Shown: positions 56,182 through 63,639 of the stretch, one piece after another
Layout: every line of letters starts with the position of its first letter
Position numbering within the stretch: position 1 is the stretch's first letter
NCBI GenBank assembly: GCA_902812385.1
Contig: CADDZD010000005.1
Span: 1-64,000, forward strand
Direction of reading: 5' to 3'
Length of the DNA: 64,000 nt
Origin: Clostridia bacterium
GTDB lineage: Bacteria > Bacillota > DSM-12270 > Thermacetogeniales > Thermacetogeniaceae
Notes under the pieces: generated by a model
Seen by the model: only the letters and a program-made list of their open reading frames with translations
Databases searched by the model: none
Told to the model about the DNA's origin: nothing
Translations under genes and position numbers: made by a program

Positions 56182-58992
56182 TTAGGTTGGAATCTTCGTT
56201 TCATGTTCACGGACTACAGTGTAACATCGCCTGCAGAGGGTCGGGTGCTCGCCAAAGGTGCCCACCGATTCATCGTAAAGCCAGCACCTGGTGCATTTCT
56301 GCCCGCCGGCCCTCTCCACATGTACTTTTAGGGCGTGCCCGTCTTCGGCGCTCACGGCAGTCGCAGGAGCAGCCTCCCAGATTTCGTGAAGCTTGAATCC
56401 CGATACGATTAATAGTCTGGCGAGCTCACCCTCAAACTCCCGTAAAAACGCATGGGTTTCCTCGTTTTCCGGGTAGATCGAAACGAAAGCCTCCGTGGAG
56501 GGTCCGATCAGTTTCTGTCTTCTTGCCTCTTCCAGGATTCCGGTGATCTTTTCTCTGAGGCCTATAATCCGGTCCCACTTGTTCTCCAGATCCTTATCCA
56601 AATAACGACGGTTCACCTCCGGCCACGACGCCATGTGGATGCTCTCCCAGCGCTCTTTGGCCCGGGGAAGATAACCCCAGATCTCTTCGGTGGTAAAGCT
56701 TAATATAGGAGCGAGCATCCTGGCAAGCACATGGCAGGTTTCGTATAAAACCGTCTGGATGCTGCGTCGCTCACGGCTGTCTGAAGAGGAACAATATAAT
56801 GTGTCCTTAGTGACGTCCAGATAGAAAGAACTCAGATCAACCACACAGAAATTGGCGACCGCATGATAAACCACATGGAATTCGTAGTTCTCGTATGCCT
56901 TTGTCACCCGCTGGAGCAGTTTGTGGAGTTTCAACAGGGCATACCTGTCAAGCAGACTTAAATCCTCGTAGGGAAGAGCATCCCGGGATGGGTCAAAGTC
57001 GTAAAGGTTTCCCAGCATGAAACGGAAGGTGTTGCGAATCTTCCGGTATGCGTCCGTAAGCTGGGACATAATGTTCTGAGAAACGGCCACATCGCTCCTG
57101 TAATCGGCGGAGGAAACCCAGAGCCGGAGGAGATCGGCACCGAATTTCTCAATCAGATCGTGGGGATCTATGACATTTCCAACAGATTTGGACATCTTCC
57201 GGCCCTCTTCATCCACCACAAACCCGTGGGTCAAAACCGCCCTGTACGGGGCAGTACCCCTGGTTGCCACCGAAGTACAAAGGGATGAGTTAAACCATCC
57301 CCGGTGCTGGTCACTGCCTTCAAGGTAGAGGTCGGCCGGCCACCGCAGTTCGGGGCGCCGATCGCAGACCGCAACGTGGCTGGAACCGGAGTCAAACCAG
57401 ACATCCATCGTATCCGTCTCTTTTCGGAAATGGTTCCCCTTACACTTGGGACATCTGAAATCAGGTGGTAGCAGTTCGCGGGCTGAGCGCTCAAACCACA
57501 CACCTGAACCATAACGCCGAAACAGCTTCTGGAGCCAGCCTATAGTTTCGTCGTTGATAATGATCTCCTCGCAATCATTGCAATAAAAGATGGGAATGGG
57601 AACTCCCCAGACACGCTGCCTGGAGATGCACCAATCCTCGCGTTCGGCCACCATGTTATGAATCCGTTCCTTACCCCAAAACGGTATCCATTTTACTTCC
57701 TCAATGGCATCCAGAGCCTCTTTCCGGAAACCCTCGATAGAAGCAAACCATTGTTCCGTTGCCCGGAACATCAAGGGCTCCTTGCACCGCCAGCAATGAG
57801 GATACTGGTGGGTTATTGTTTCCTGGTGATACAAAAGGTTTCGCTTTTTCAACTCATCGATCACTTTGGCGTTGCCATCCCAGATGCTTACACCGGCCAC
57901 AAAACCGGCCTCTTCAGTAAAGATTCCCTTGCCGTCAACCAGTGACACAACCGGGATGTTGTATCTCTGGCAAACCAGGAAGTCATCCATACCGTAGGCG
58001 GGAGCCGTGTGCACGGCACCGGTGCCCTGTTCCAAAGTGACGTGTTCACCCACCACCACCAGGGAATTCCGGTCATAGATGGGGTGTGCACAGAGCAGGC
58101 CCTCAAGCTGGCGTCCCTTCCAGGTACCCAGGATCTGGATGTCGGCTTCCGTTTTACCCTTTATGCCAAGCACCGGTCTTAAGAGTTCTTTGGCTACCAG
58201 TATTTTCAACCCGTCAAGATCCACCATTACATAGTCGTAGTCAGGGTGCAAACTGATTGCCATGTTGCCGGGGATTGTCCAGGGTGTGGTGGTCCAGATC
58301 AGAATAAAGGTTCGATCCTCCACCGGAAATAATCCCTTGCTGTCTTTGACCGGGAAAAGAACATAAATTGAGTGAGACTCATCCTCCTGGTATTCTACTT
58401 CGGCGTCGGCCAGTGCCGTCTCACAGTCAGTGCACCAGTAAACAGGTTTTAAACCTTTATAAATGAATCCCCGTTTGGCCATTTCACCGAAAACTCCGAT
58501 CTGTACAGCCTCATAACCAGGCTCGAGAGTAAGATAGGGATGTTCCCAGTCCCCGAGGACTCCCAGGCGCTTAAACTCCTCCCGCTGAATATTTACATAC
58601 TTGAGGGCGTATTCTTTACACATCCGGCGAAATTCGGAAATCTCCACCTGATGGCGGTCAACTCCCAGGGCCTTTATGGCCTGCTGTTCGATGGGAAGGC
58701 CATGAGTATCCCACCCGGGTATGTAAGGAGCATCATACCCGGTCATTGCTTTGTATTTTACAATGATATCCTTCAGGATCTTGTTCAGGGTGTGCCCCAA
58801 GTGAATATGGCCGTTGGCGTAGGGAGGGCCGTCGTGCAGGATAAATTTCGGTTTTCCCCGAGACTGTTCCTGAATTCGCCGGTAAAGGTCGATTTCATCC
58901 CAATAGCGAAGAATTTCCGGTTCCTTTTTCGGCAAATTGGCACGCATGGGGAAGTCGGTCTGCGGTAAATTTAAAGTGGTTTTGTACTCCAT
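56182..58992 (-). CDS. ileS: Isoleucyl-tRNA synthetase
   Basis: IleS charges tRNA-Ile and edits misactivated valine. The 936-residue class I enzyme has HDGPPYANGHIHLGHTLNK (HIGH) near residue 55, the CP1 editing domain (about 190-390), GRKMSKSVGN (KMSKS) near 600, and a C-terminal zinc finger CTRCWLY..CRRC. It is the bacterial (type 1) form with the zinc domain. GAGGTGG precedes the ATG; a GTG one codon earlier is also possible. The leader is short and lacks a T-box. Confidence 0.97.
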   Translation of the reverse strand: MEYKTTLNLPQTDFPMRANLPKKEPEILRYWDEIDLYRRIQEQSRGKPKFILHDGPPYANGHIHLGHTLNKILKDIIVKYKAMTGYDAPYIPGWDTHGLPIEQQAIKALGVDRHQVEISEFRRMCKEYALKYVNIQREEFKRLGVLGDWEHPYLTLEPGYEAVQIGVFGEMAKRGFIYKGLKPVYWCTDCETALADAEVEYQEDESHSIYVLFPVKDSKGLFPVEDRTFILIWTTTPWTIPGNMAISLHPDYDYVMVDLDGLKILVAKELLRPVLGIKGKTEADIQILGTWKGRQLEGLLCAHPIYDRNSLVVVGEHVTLEQGTGAVHTAPAYGMDDFLVCQRYNIPVVSLVDGKGIFTEEAGFVAGVSIWDGNAKVIDELKKRNLLYHQETITHQYPHCWRCKEPLMFRATEQWFASIEGFRKEALDAIEEVKWIPFWGKERIHNMVAEREDWCISRQRVWGVPIPIFYCNDCEEIIINDETIGWLQKLFRRYGSGVWFERSARELLPPDFRCPKCKGNHFRKETDTMDVWFDSGSSHVAVCDRRPELRWPADLYLEGSDQHRGWFNSSLCTSVATRGTAPYRAVLTHGFVVDEEGRKMSKSVGNVIDPHDLIEKFGADLLRLWVSSADYRSDVAVSQNIMSQLTDAYRKIRNTFRFMLGNLYDFDPSRDALPYEDLSLLDRYALLKLHKLLQRVTKAYENYEFHVVYHAVANFCVVDLSSFYLDVTKDTLYCSSSDSRERRSIQTVLYETCHVLARMLAPILSFTTEEIWGYLPRAKERWESIHMASWPEVNRRYLDKDLENKWDRIIGLREKITGILEEARRQKLIGPSTEAFVSIYPENEETHAFLREFEGELARLLIVSGFKLHEIWEAAPATAVSAEDGHALKVHVERAGGQKCTRCWLYDESVGTFGEHPTLCRRCYTVVREHETKIPT

Positions 58993-59023
58993 CACTCCAC
59001 CTCATTATATTGGCAAAATATGA

Positions 59024-59049
59024 ACCTCTCACCTTCATGGGCGAGAGGT
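59024..59049. other. Hairpin in the ileS leader
   Basis: ACCTCTC (59024-59030) and GAGAGGT (59043-59049) form a perfect 7-bp stem with a 12-nt loop, about 35 nt before ileS. On the plus strand it is followed by TTTTTA and on the minus strand by TTCATATTTT, so it might act as a terminator in either direction. Confidence 0.45.
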
Positions 59050-59122
59050 TTTTATCCTAATCCTCCCACTCTTTGTTATCTGCTCATAAAACTTTATCTC
59101 TTTCATATTCAACTTTGAAGTA

Positions 59123-59151
59123 ATTATACGGAATCTTACACTTTCCGTCAA
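59123..59151 (-). promoter_or_regulatory. Sigma-A promoter of ileS
   Basis: TTGACG (59146-59151) and TATAAT (59123-59128) are spaced by exactly 17 bp on the minus strand. Transcription would start near 59116, giving a leader of about 125 nt. Confidence 0.75.
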
Positions 59152-59235
59152 GGATACCAGGATTTTATCAGAGCCCACTCTCCCAGTATTTGTCAGTCTT
59201 GTATTCCAACAGCCACAAGGCTTCCAGCTACAGCA

Positions 59236-60478
59236 CCTGGTAAAGAGTGTAAATAACCCCTTTTCCCTAAATTACCTATTTTTTCAGGGAACATTTTCGA
59301 AGAATCTTATTTGTCATGGTGCCTGCTACATCCCAAAAAGTCGCCTTTACACTAGCTTGTGTCAAAGAGATACTGCGCCAGGCTCCTGTCCCTGATATAC
59401 TCCAGGGCGCTGCCTCTACCACCCTTTCCCTCGGGTCGGTACCGCCTCCGCAGGGTTGTTCCCAGGCATCTTTCCAGGCGTGGAAACGTTCTTCAGCTTC
59501 TTCATGGGAGCCTGCATAAAAGATGCGCTTGGCGTGGGCAAGACAATCTTTCTGGATTTTGCGGGAAAGTTTTGAAGCGATGTTCCGGAGCTTGTGGACG
59601 ACGCACCTCTGCACTTTGGCTTTTGGGAAGGCCTCGGTGAAGGCGCTTTCCAGGCCCGGCAGGCCGTCCATGATTCCCATGATTAAATGCTCTCCTTTGA
59701 AGCCCCGCCTTTTTAAGTCTTTGAAAAACTCCCTCCAGGAAGCTGAACTTTCCCTGTCTCCAAGCTGGACCCCCAGGATCTTTCTGTATCCGTCGATGGT
59801 GATGCCGGTGGCCACCAGAAGGGATTCCTTGCTCACCGTAAACCGCTTAACCGGCAGGTTTAGGCCGTCTAAGAAGATGTAGATGATGTTGTCTTCGATG
59901 GGCTGTTCGAGCCAGGCTCGCATCTCCTGGGTGAGTTGCTTGTTGATCCGGGAGATGGTGCCGGCGGAATAACCTTTGCCCAGCAGTTCTTTGGTGATCT
60001 TCTTCATTTTCCGGGTGCTGATTCCACCAATGAAAAGGTCGATGATCTGTCTGTCGATTTTCTCTTCTCTCCGCTTGTAGCGAGAAAGAACCTTTGATTC
60101 GAATTCGCCGTTGCGGTCTCTTGCTACTTGAATATCTTCAATCAAGCCAAACCTTGTGAGGAGATCCCGTTTGTAAGATCCGTTGCGGTTGTTATCCCTT
60201 TTGCCATTTCCTCTCTGTATTGCTCGTAACCAAGAAATTTGGTCAGTTCCTGCTTTATTGCTTCTTCCAAGGCATGTTTGATGAACTGCCTGATATAGAG
60301 GGCCAGATCGTTGATGAAAATTTCCTGTCCCCAGTTCTCGTTGACCTCGACATTCAGCATTTCTTTTGTTAAACTGTTTCCAAAGGTGTACCCTTCTTTT
60401 GGTTGTTTTTGGGAATTGTCTATATTTTGAGGGTACGCCCTTTTTTGTGGTTTTCCTTTTTACACAATTGATTTTAAG
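59236..60478 (-). mobile_element. Decayed IS256-family insertion sequence
   Basis: The segment contains a broken IS256-type transposase bounded by GGTAAAGAGTGTAAAT near 59239 and the inverted counterpart ATTGTGTAAAAAGG near 60456-60470. Both contain the TGTAAA core typical of IS256-family ends. The span of about 1.24 kb is close to full length. Frameshifts in the transposase indicate that the copy is inactive. Exact ends and a target duplication could not be fixed by eye. Confidence 0.7.
59276..60360 (-). pseudogene. IS256-family transposase, frameshifted
   Basis: The N-terminal piece (60142-60360) reads ALEEAIKQELTKFLGYEQY, then shifts frame at GCAAAAGGGA. The -1 frame continues the expected RNGSYKRDLLTRFGLIEDIQ into the second piece (59276-60145), with RDRNGEFESKVLSRYKRRE, the DDE-fold segment IFLDGLNLPVKR and GIMDGLPGLESAF. 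After about WKDAWEQ the C-terminal part no longer matches: the usual RTTN..RRRTR segment is missing. At least two lesions are therefore present. IS256 elements do not normally use frameshifting, so I treat this as decay. Confidence 0.8.
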
Positions 60479-60516
60479 CTACCTAAGTCTCGAAGCGCAA
60501 CACGAAGGGGCCTCCC

Positions 60517-60559
60517 GGCCCGCAAACCATTCTCCCGAAAGGAGGGAATGAGGCGGGCC
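60517..60559. repeat. GC-rich hairpin with GAAA loop
   Basis: GGCCCGC (60517-60523) pairs with GCGGGCC (60553-60559), enclosing an imperfect inner stem CATTC..GAATG around a GAAA loop. No T-run follows. It may be a mobile-element end or an RNA hairpin. Confidence 0.5.
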
Positions 60560-60581
60560 GGTTGGCCACCCCCCGAACGTT

Positions 60582-60710
60582 ATGGAAAAAAGCGACATAA
60601 CTGTTGATGAGCGTAAAGCGGTAACTGACGAGCTTGTTCACAAGTGGGCAGCCGAGATCAACGGATACCATCTCGCTATATGGCCGGCTTGGACGGATTG
60701 CGGACACTGA
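60582..60710 (+). other. Short coding-like relic
   Basis: A 42-codon ORF begins MEKSDITVDERKAVTDELV. Its composition is protein-like and amphipathic, but it has no good RBS and ends abruptly after about 32 plausible residues. The +1 frame then continues with protein-like sequence (YGRLGRIADTDDAHSYRLLS). This suggests a frameshifted gene fragment. I do not recognise a family. Confidence 0.25.
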
Positions 60711-60800
60711 TGATGCTCACAGTTATCGCCTCCTATCTCAACCTGAGCTTTGCACCAGGCGGGCCCCTCGCTGTCGGCGTGTTATTCTTGTTGCAGCCCC

Positions 60801-60832
60801 TTGACTCTCCCCCAGGGGGAGTCTTGTAGAAT
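60801..60832 (+). promoter_or_regulatory. MerR-family operator/promoter
   Basis: TTGACT (60801-60806) and TAGAAT (60827-60832) are separated by 20 bp, longer than normal. The spacer holds the dyad GACTCTCCCCCAGGGGGAGTC (60803-60823, key arms CTCCCC/GGGGGAG). An overlong spacer with this dyad is the hallmark of promoters twisted and activated by MerR-family regulators. It lies directly upstream of a truncated merR start. Confidence 0.75.
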
Positions 60833-60849
60833 AAAGCTGGAGGTCAGCC

Positions 60850-60921
60850 ATGGAAAAATATTCTATTGGGGTTGACAACTGCTACATAAAATATCCCTAT
60901 ATAGTTGCGTTTATGATATAA
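60850..60921 (+). pseudogene. Truncated MerR-family regulator start
   Basis: GGAGGT (60839-60844) and an ATG at 60850 start MEKYSIG, the typical beginning of MerR-type regulators, which usually continues EVAKLTGVS. Here the frame instead runs into unrelated AT-rich sequence and stops at 60921 after 23 codons. The break falls at about 60871. The upstream MerR-type promoter supports the identity. The remainder of the regulator is not found downstream. Confidence 0.5.
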
Positions 60922-60951
60922 TGTCTACATATAGCTCATATTCGATTAAGC

Positions 60952-60976
60952 GGGCCTTTAACCGCAACTACGGTTA
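60952..60976. repeat. Palindrome TTTAACCG-CGGTTAAA
   Basis: An 8-bp perfect inverted repeat (TTTAACCG / CGGTTAAA, 6-nt loop CAACTA) lies downstream of an AT-rich stretch in the relic region. It could be an operator or the end of a lost element. Confidence 0.4.
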
Positions 60977-61017
60977 AACGGTAATTAGACAATCTAAGCC
61001 AGCCCTTTATCCGCCGC

Positions 61018-61492
61018 ATGGCTCAGGCTGCTGACTTGCTCGACACAACGCAGCAGATGGATCGAGTGTATCAACTTATCACTGATGCCCTTAACAGTCG
61101 CTTGCGATGCCTTATTAGGAAGAGAAAATCCTGAATCCGATGATAAGCCACCAGAAGAAGATTGACGCGGTAAGCCTGGCAGGGGCATCGTGGCAGGGCC
61201 GGATTAGGCGCAGATTGTTAGATTACTGGAAGAAGCGCAGGATGTGATTGATGGCGCCGAGAAGTCTGGCATCAAGTTCATGAACAACTTCTCAACGGGA
61301 CCTACCAGCCGAAGCCAGTCCGCCGGGTCGAAATCCCAAAACCAGGAGGAGGCACGAGGCTCTTAGGGATACCCACCGTTTTGGACCGCTCAGATCCTAC
61401 AGGCACTATTGCAGTTACTCGACCTTGTAATCGCAGCGCAGGGAAAACGGAGAAATCGTTTTGCCCCACGAAGAGTGCTAACTCCTGCATGA
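61018..61492 (+). other. Coding relics, unassigned
   Basis: Positions 61018-61134 encode MAQAADLLDTTQQMDRVYQL and onward, then appear to shift frame to ACDALLGRENPESDDKPPEE. Positions 61208-61492 form one frame broken only by a TAG at 61364: before it lies QIVRLLEEAQDVIDGAEKSG and after it WTAQILQALLQLLDLVIAA. Both look like eroded protein genes, perhaps of a phage or plasmid. No family is recognised. Confidence 0.25.
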
Positions 61493-61500
61493 AAATCACC

Positions 61501-61536
61501 CCCTGAAAAAACAAAAGCCCTGCGCGGGGCAGGGCT
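61501..61536 (-). terminator. Terminator downstream of the aldehyde oxidoreductase gene
   Basis: On the minus strand AGCCCTGC / GCAGGGCT forms a perfect 8-bp stem with a 5-nt loop, followed by TTTTGTTTTTT. It lies 18 bp after the stop codon of the oxidoreductase gene. Confidence 0.9.
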
Positions 61537-61554
61537 ACGAAAGTTTAAGCTTTT

Positions 61555-63252
61555 TTATGCGTGTAACTCCTCACTTGTGATATCGAAAATTGCATTGTGT
61601 GGTGGAAGTGGTTCCCTGTACATAAATTCCGGCAATCGGTCATGCGCTTCAGTTATTCCGGCACGCTGGTTGAATTCTTTTTCTTGCTTCAAACATTCCG
61701 CCCCAATACTAAGCATTCCTTTAACGTCTAGTGAAGTACCATACAGAGCGTTCACCATATCTGCAAGATATTGCATATTTTCCTGCTTGTCAAAGCAGAA
61801 AAATACGAATATGCAGAGGCCAAGCGAATCCATAGTTGCCATCAAGGCTTGGAGATCCCTTGATAATGCAACCTGCCCTTCTTTTTTAAGGGGGTCCACC
61901 ATCGGGTTCCCCAATGTGTTTCCGGCTGTGTGATCCGCCCCCATGGGACTGGTCGCGTAAGTCACGCCGGTTCCCTTAAGCGCCCTGGGATCATAAGCCG
62001 CAAGGCTCTGGCCTTTTACCACCGGCACCCTTTTAGCGCCAAGAACTCTCCCTGTTACAGCTGCGCCCTGACCGAGGATTTTGCCAAGGTAAGTTCCTTG
62101 CATAATTTCTTCGACCAATTTCCTCTGTTCAGTAGGGTCGCCAAAGTTCGCCAGGCCCAACTCCATCGCCAAACCAATAGTCCCACCGGTTTCGATAGTG
62201 TCCAGGCCAAAATCGTCGCAAAGGCGATCCAGTTGAGCAATGGCGTCAAGATCCAGAACGCCGCAATTACCGCCCAGCATGCCGATCGTTTCGTATTCCA
62301 AGCCGGAGGTCAGGTAATTACCGTTCGCATCATTATAGATGTTCGAACACCTTATGACACAACCCGGTTGGCATGCGTGTCTTACGGTTCCTCCCCTGGT
62401 TTTTTGCAACTCCGCCAACTTCTCCCCGCTAATTCTTTCTGCCCTCTCGGAAGTACCCGCAGAGTAGTTCCGCGTCGGAAAAGTCCCGATGGCGTTCACC
62501 ATGTTGACCAGTACGGCGGTACCAAACGACGGTAAAGCTTTTCCCGTCACGGGGTTGTCACGGAGCGCCTTGGAAAGAGCAGCAGAGGCCTTTTTAAATG
62601 TTTCCGGATCGATCATTTCCAGTCTCCCATTACCCAGTTCATCAACGACTATCGCTTTCACTCCTTTGGAAGCCATCACGGCTCCCAGCCCGCCGCGGGC
62701 GGCATGCCTGGTCGGTTTTCCCTGCATGTCTGAAACAGCCACTGTCGAATTCGCATAACCTCTTTCCCCAGCCGGACCAGTCGATAAAATAGCCACTTGC
62801 TCGCCGTAAATGCTTCTTAAACGTTCAAATAGGGCGTAATTCCCCAGTCCAGCCAGCGAATCTGCAGCTTCCAAGGTTATGCTATGCGGGCGAATGACCA
62901 GAATCTTGCATTCAGGCTTTTCCGGGGCGTTCTCCAAAATTATTGCCTTAATCCCGTAACGAGACAACCTGTGGCCAACCGTGCCGCCAGCGTTGGCTTC
63001 TTTGATCCCGCCAGTGAGTGGGCTTTTTCCTCCCACGGAAATTCTCCCTGAACTCGAAGCCGAAGTTCCGCCCAAAATACCAGGACAAACGATAAATTTA
63101 TTCCGCGGACCGAGTGGTTCGCAAGCAGGGTCTACTTCCTCGTTTAAAATGCGGGCGATTAAACTTCTTCCTCCTGCTAACCTATATTGTTCGAGAACCG
63201 GTTCCTTTTTCACGCTTCCCGTGACTGTATCAACACGGATTAACCAACTCAT
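61555..63252 (-). CDS. Tungsten aldehyde:ferredoxin oxidoreductase family protein
   Basis: AOR-family enzymes bind a tungsten or molybdenum bispterin cofactor and a 4Fe-4S cluster, and interconvert aldehydes and carboxylic acids with ferredoxin. The 565-residue protein opens with the AOR_N beta domain (GGRSLIARILNEEVDP near 27, GRISVGGKSPLTGGIKEANA near 70). The cluster cysteines are in CQPGCVIRC near residue 300 and LGLC near residue 495. The first pair is spaced Cx3C, whereas classical AOR has Cx2C. The ATG at 63252 has GAGGTGG 6 nt upstream. The substrate is unknown. Its upstream neighbours are a truncated dehydrogenase and a TPP enzyme. Confidence 0.93.
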   Translation of the reverse strand: MSWLIRVDTVTGSVKKEPVLEQYRLAGGRSLIARILNEEVDPACEPLGPRNKFIVCPGILGGTSASSSGRISVGGKSPLTGGIKEANAGGTVGHRLSRYGIKAIILENAPEKPECKILVIRPHSITLEAADSLAGLGNYALFERLRSIYGEQVAILSTGPAGERGYANSTVAVSDMQGKPTRHAARGGLGAVMASKGVKAIVVDELGNGRLEMIDPETFKKASAALSKALRDNPVTGKALPSFGTAVLVNMVNAIGTFPTRNYSAGTSERAERISGEKLAELQKTRGGTVRHACQPGCVIRCSNIYNDANGNYLTSGLEYETIGMLGGNCGVLDLDAIAQLDRLCDDFGLDTIETGGTIGLAMELGLANFGDPTEQRKLVEEIMQGTYLGKILGQGAAVTGRVLGAKRVPVVKGQSLAAYDPRALKGTGVTYATSPMGADHTAGNTLGNPMVDPLKKEGQVALSRDLQALMATMDSLGLCIFVFFCFDKQENMQYLADMVNALYGTSLDVKGMLSIGAECLKQEKEFNQRAGITEAHDRLPEFMYREPLPPHNAIFDITSEELHA

Positions 63253-63458
63253 TAAATTCCACCTCAACTTTCTTTTTCAAGAAACCATTAGACAAAGCCT
63301 TAAAAGGCAACTAAATAACTTAACTTTTTCATCTTTCCAAACCCGTTTGCTTTTCAATAACCCATACCTCTTTCCTGGGCAGCAACTGGGACCGTTTCAA
63401 CTTAGGAAGATAGCGAGACCTATAAAATTCCGCTTCTCCGTCTGCTGACTAATTAATT

Positions 63459-63602
63459 TTACTCTTTCTTTCCCTCCTCATGATTTATGTCGGCAACAAT
63501 TATCCTGACTCCTTTCTCGGCCAGCCTGATACAGATCGCCCGGCCGATTCCGGCACCACCGCCGGCAACAACAGCAACCCGGCCCTTTAAGCCCCCAGTC
63601 AT
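63459..63602 (-). pseudogene. Truncated short-chain dehydrogenase/reductase
   Basis: The ATG at 63602 has GAGGAGG upstream and starts MTGGLKGRVAVVAGGGAGIG, the Rossmann glycine motif of SDR enzymes, followed by RAICIRLAEKGVRIIVADIN. The frame stops after 47 codons, while SDRs are about 250 residues. The rest of the fold, including the Ser-Tyr-Lys catalytic residues, is not found in the 200 bp before the oxidoreductase gene. It is therefore a deletion remnant. The 63268-63458 interval shows nothing else I can support. Confidence 0.8.
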
Positions 63603-63639
63603 ATACTTATCCTCCTCTGCTTTTGACTTGCTTTTCCCT

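Noticed and set aside
58996-59235. T-box riboswitch for ileS
   Set aside because: The T-box consensus is absent and the promoter leaves too short a leader.
60140-60200. Programmed -1 frameshift in the IS256 transposase
   Set aside because: The shift site GCAAAAGGG is not a proper slippery heptamer, IS256 elements are not known to need frameshifting, and a second lesion lies near the C-terminus. Decay is the simpler explanation.
61302-61514. Minus-strand 70-codon ORF directly after the oxidoreductase terminator
   Set aside because: It begins in the terminator tail, matches no family I know, and lies antisense to a plus frame with more protein-like composition. It has a GGGGGTG before an internal ATG, so it is not excluded, but I do not call it.
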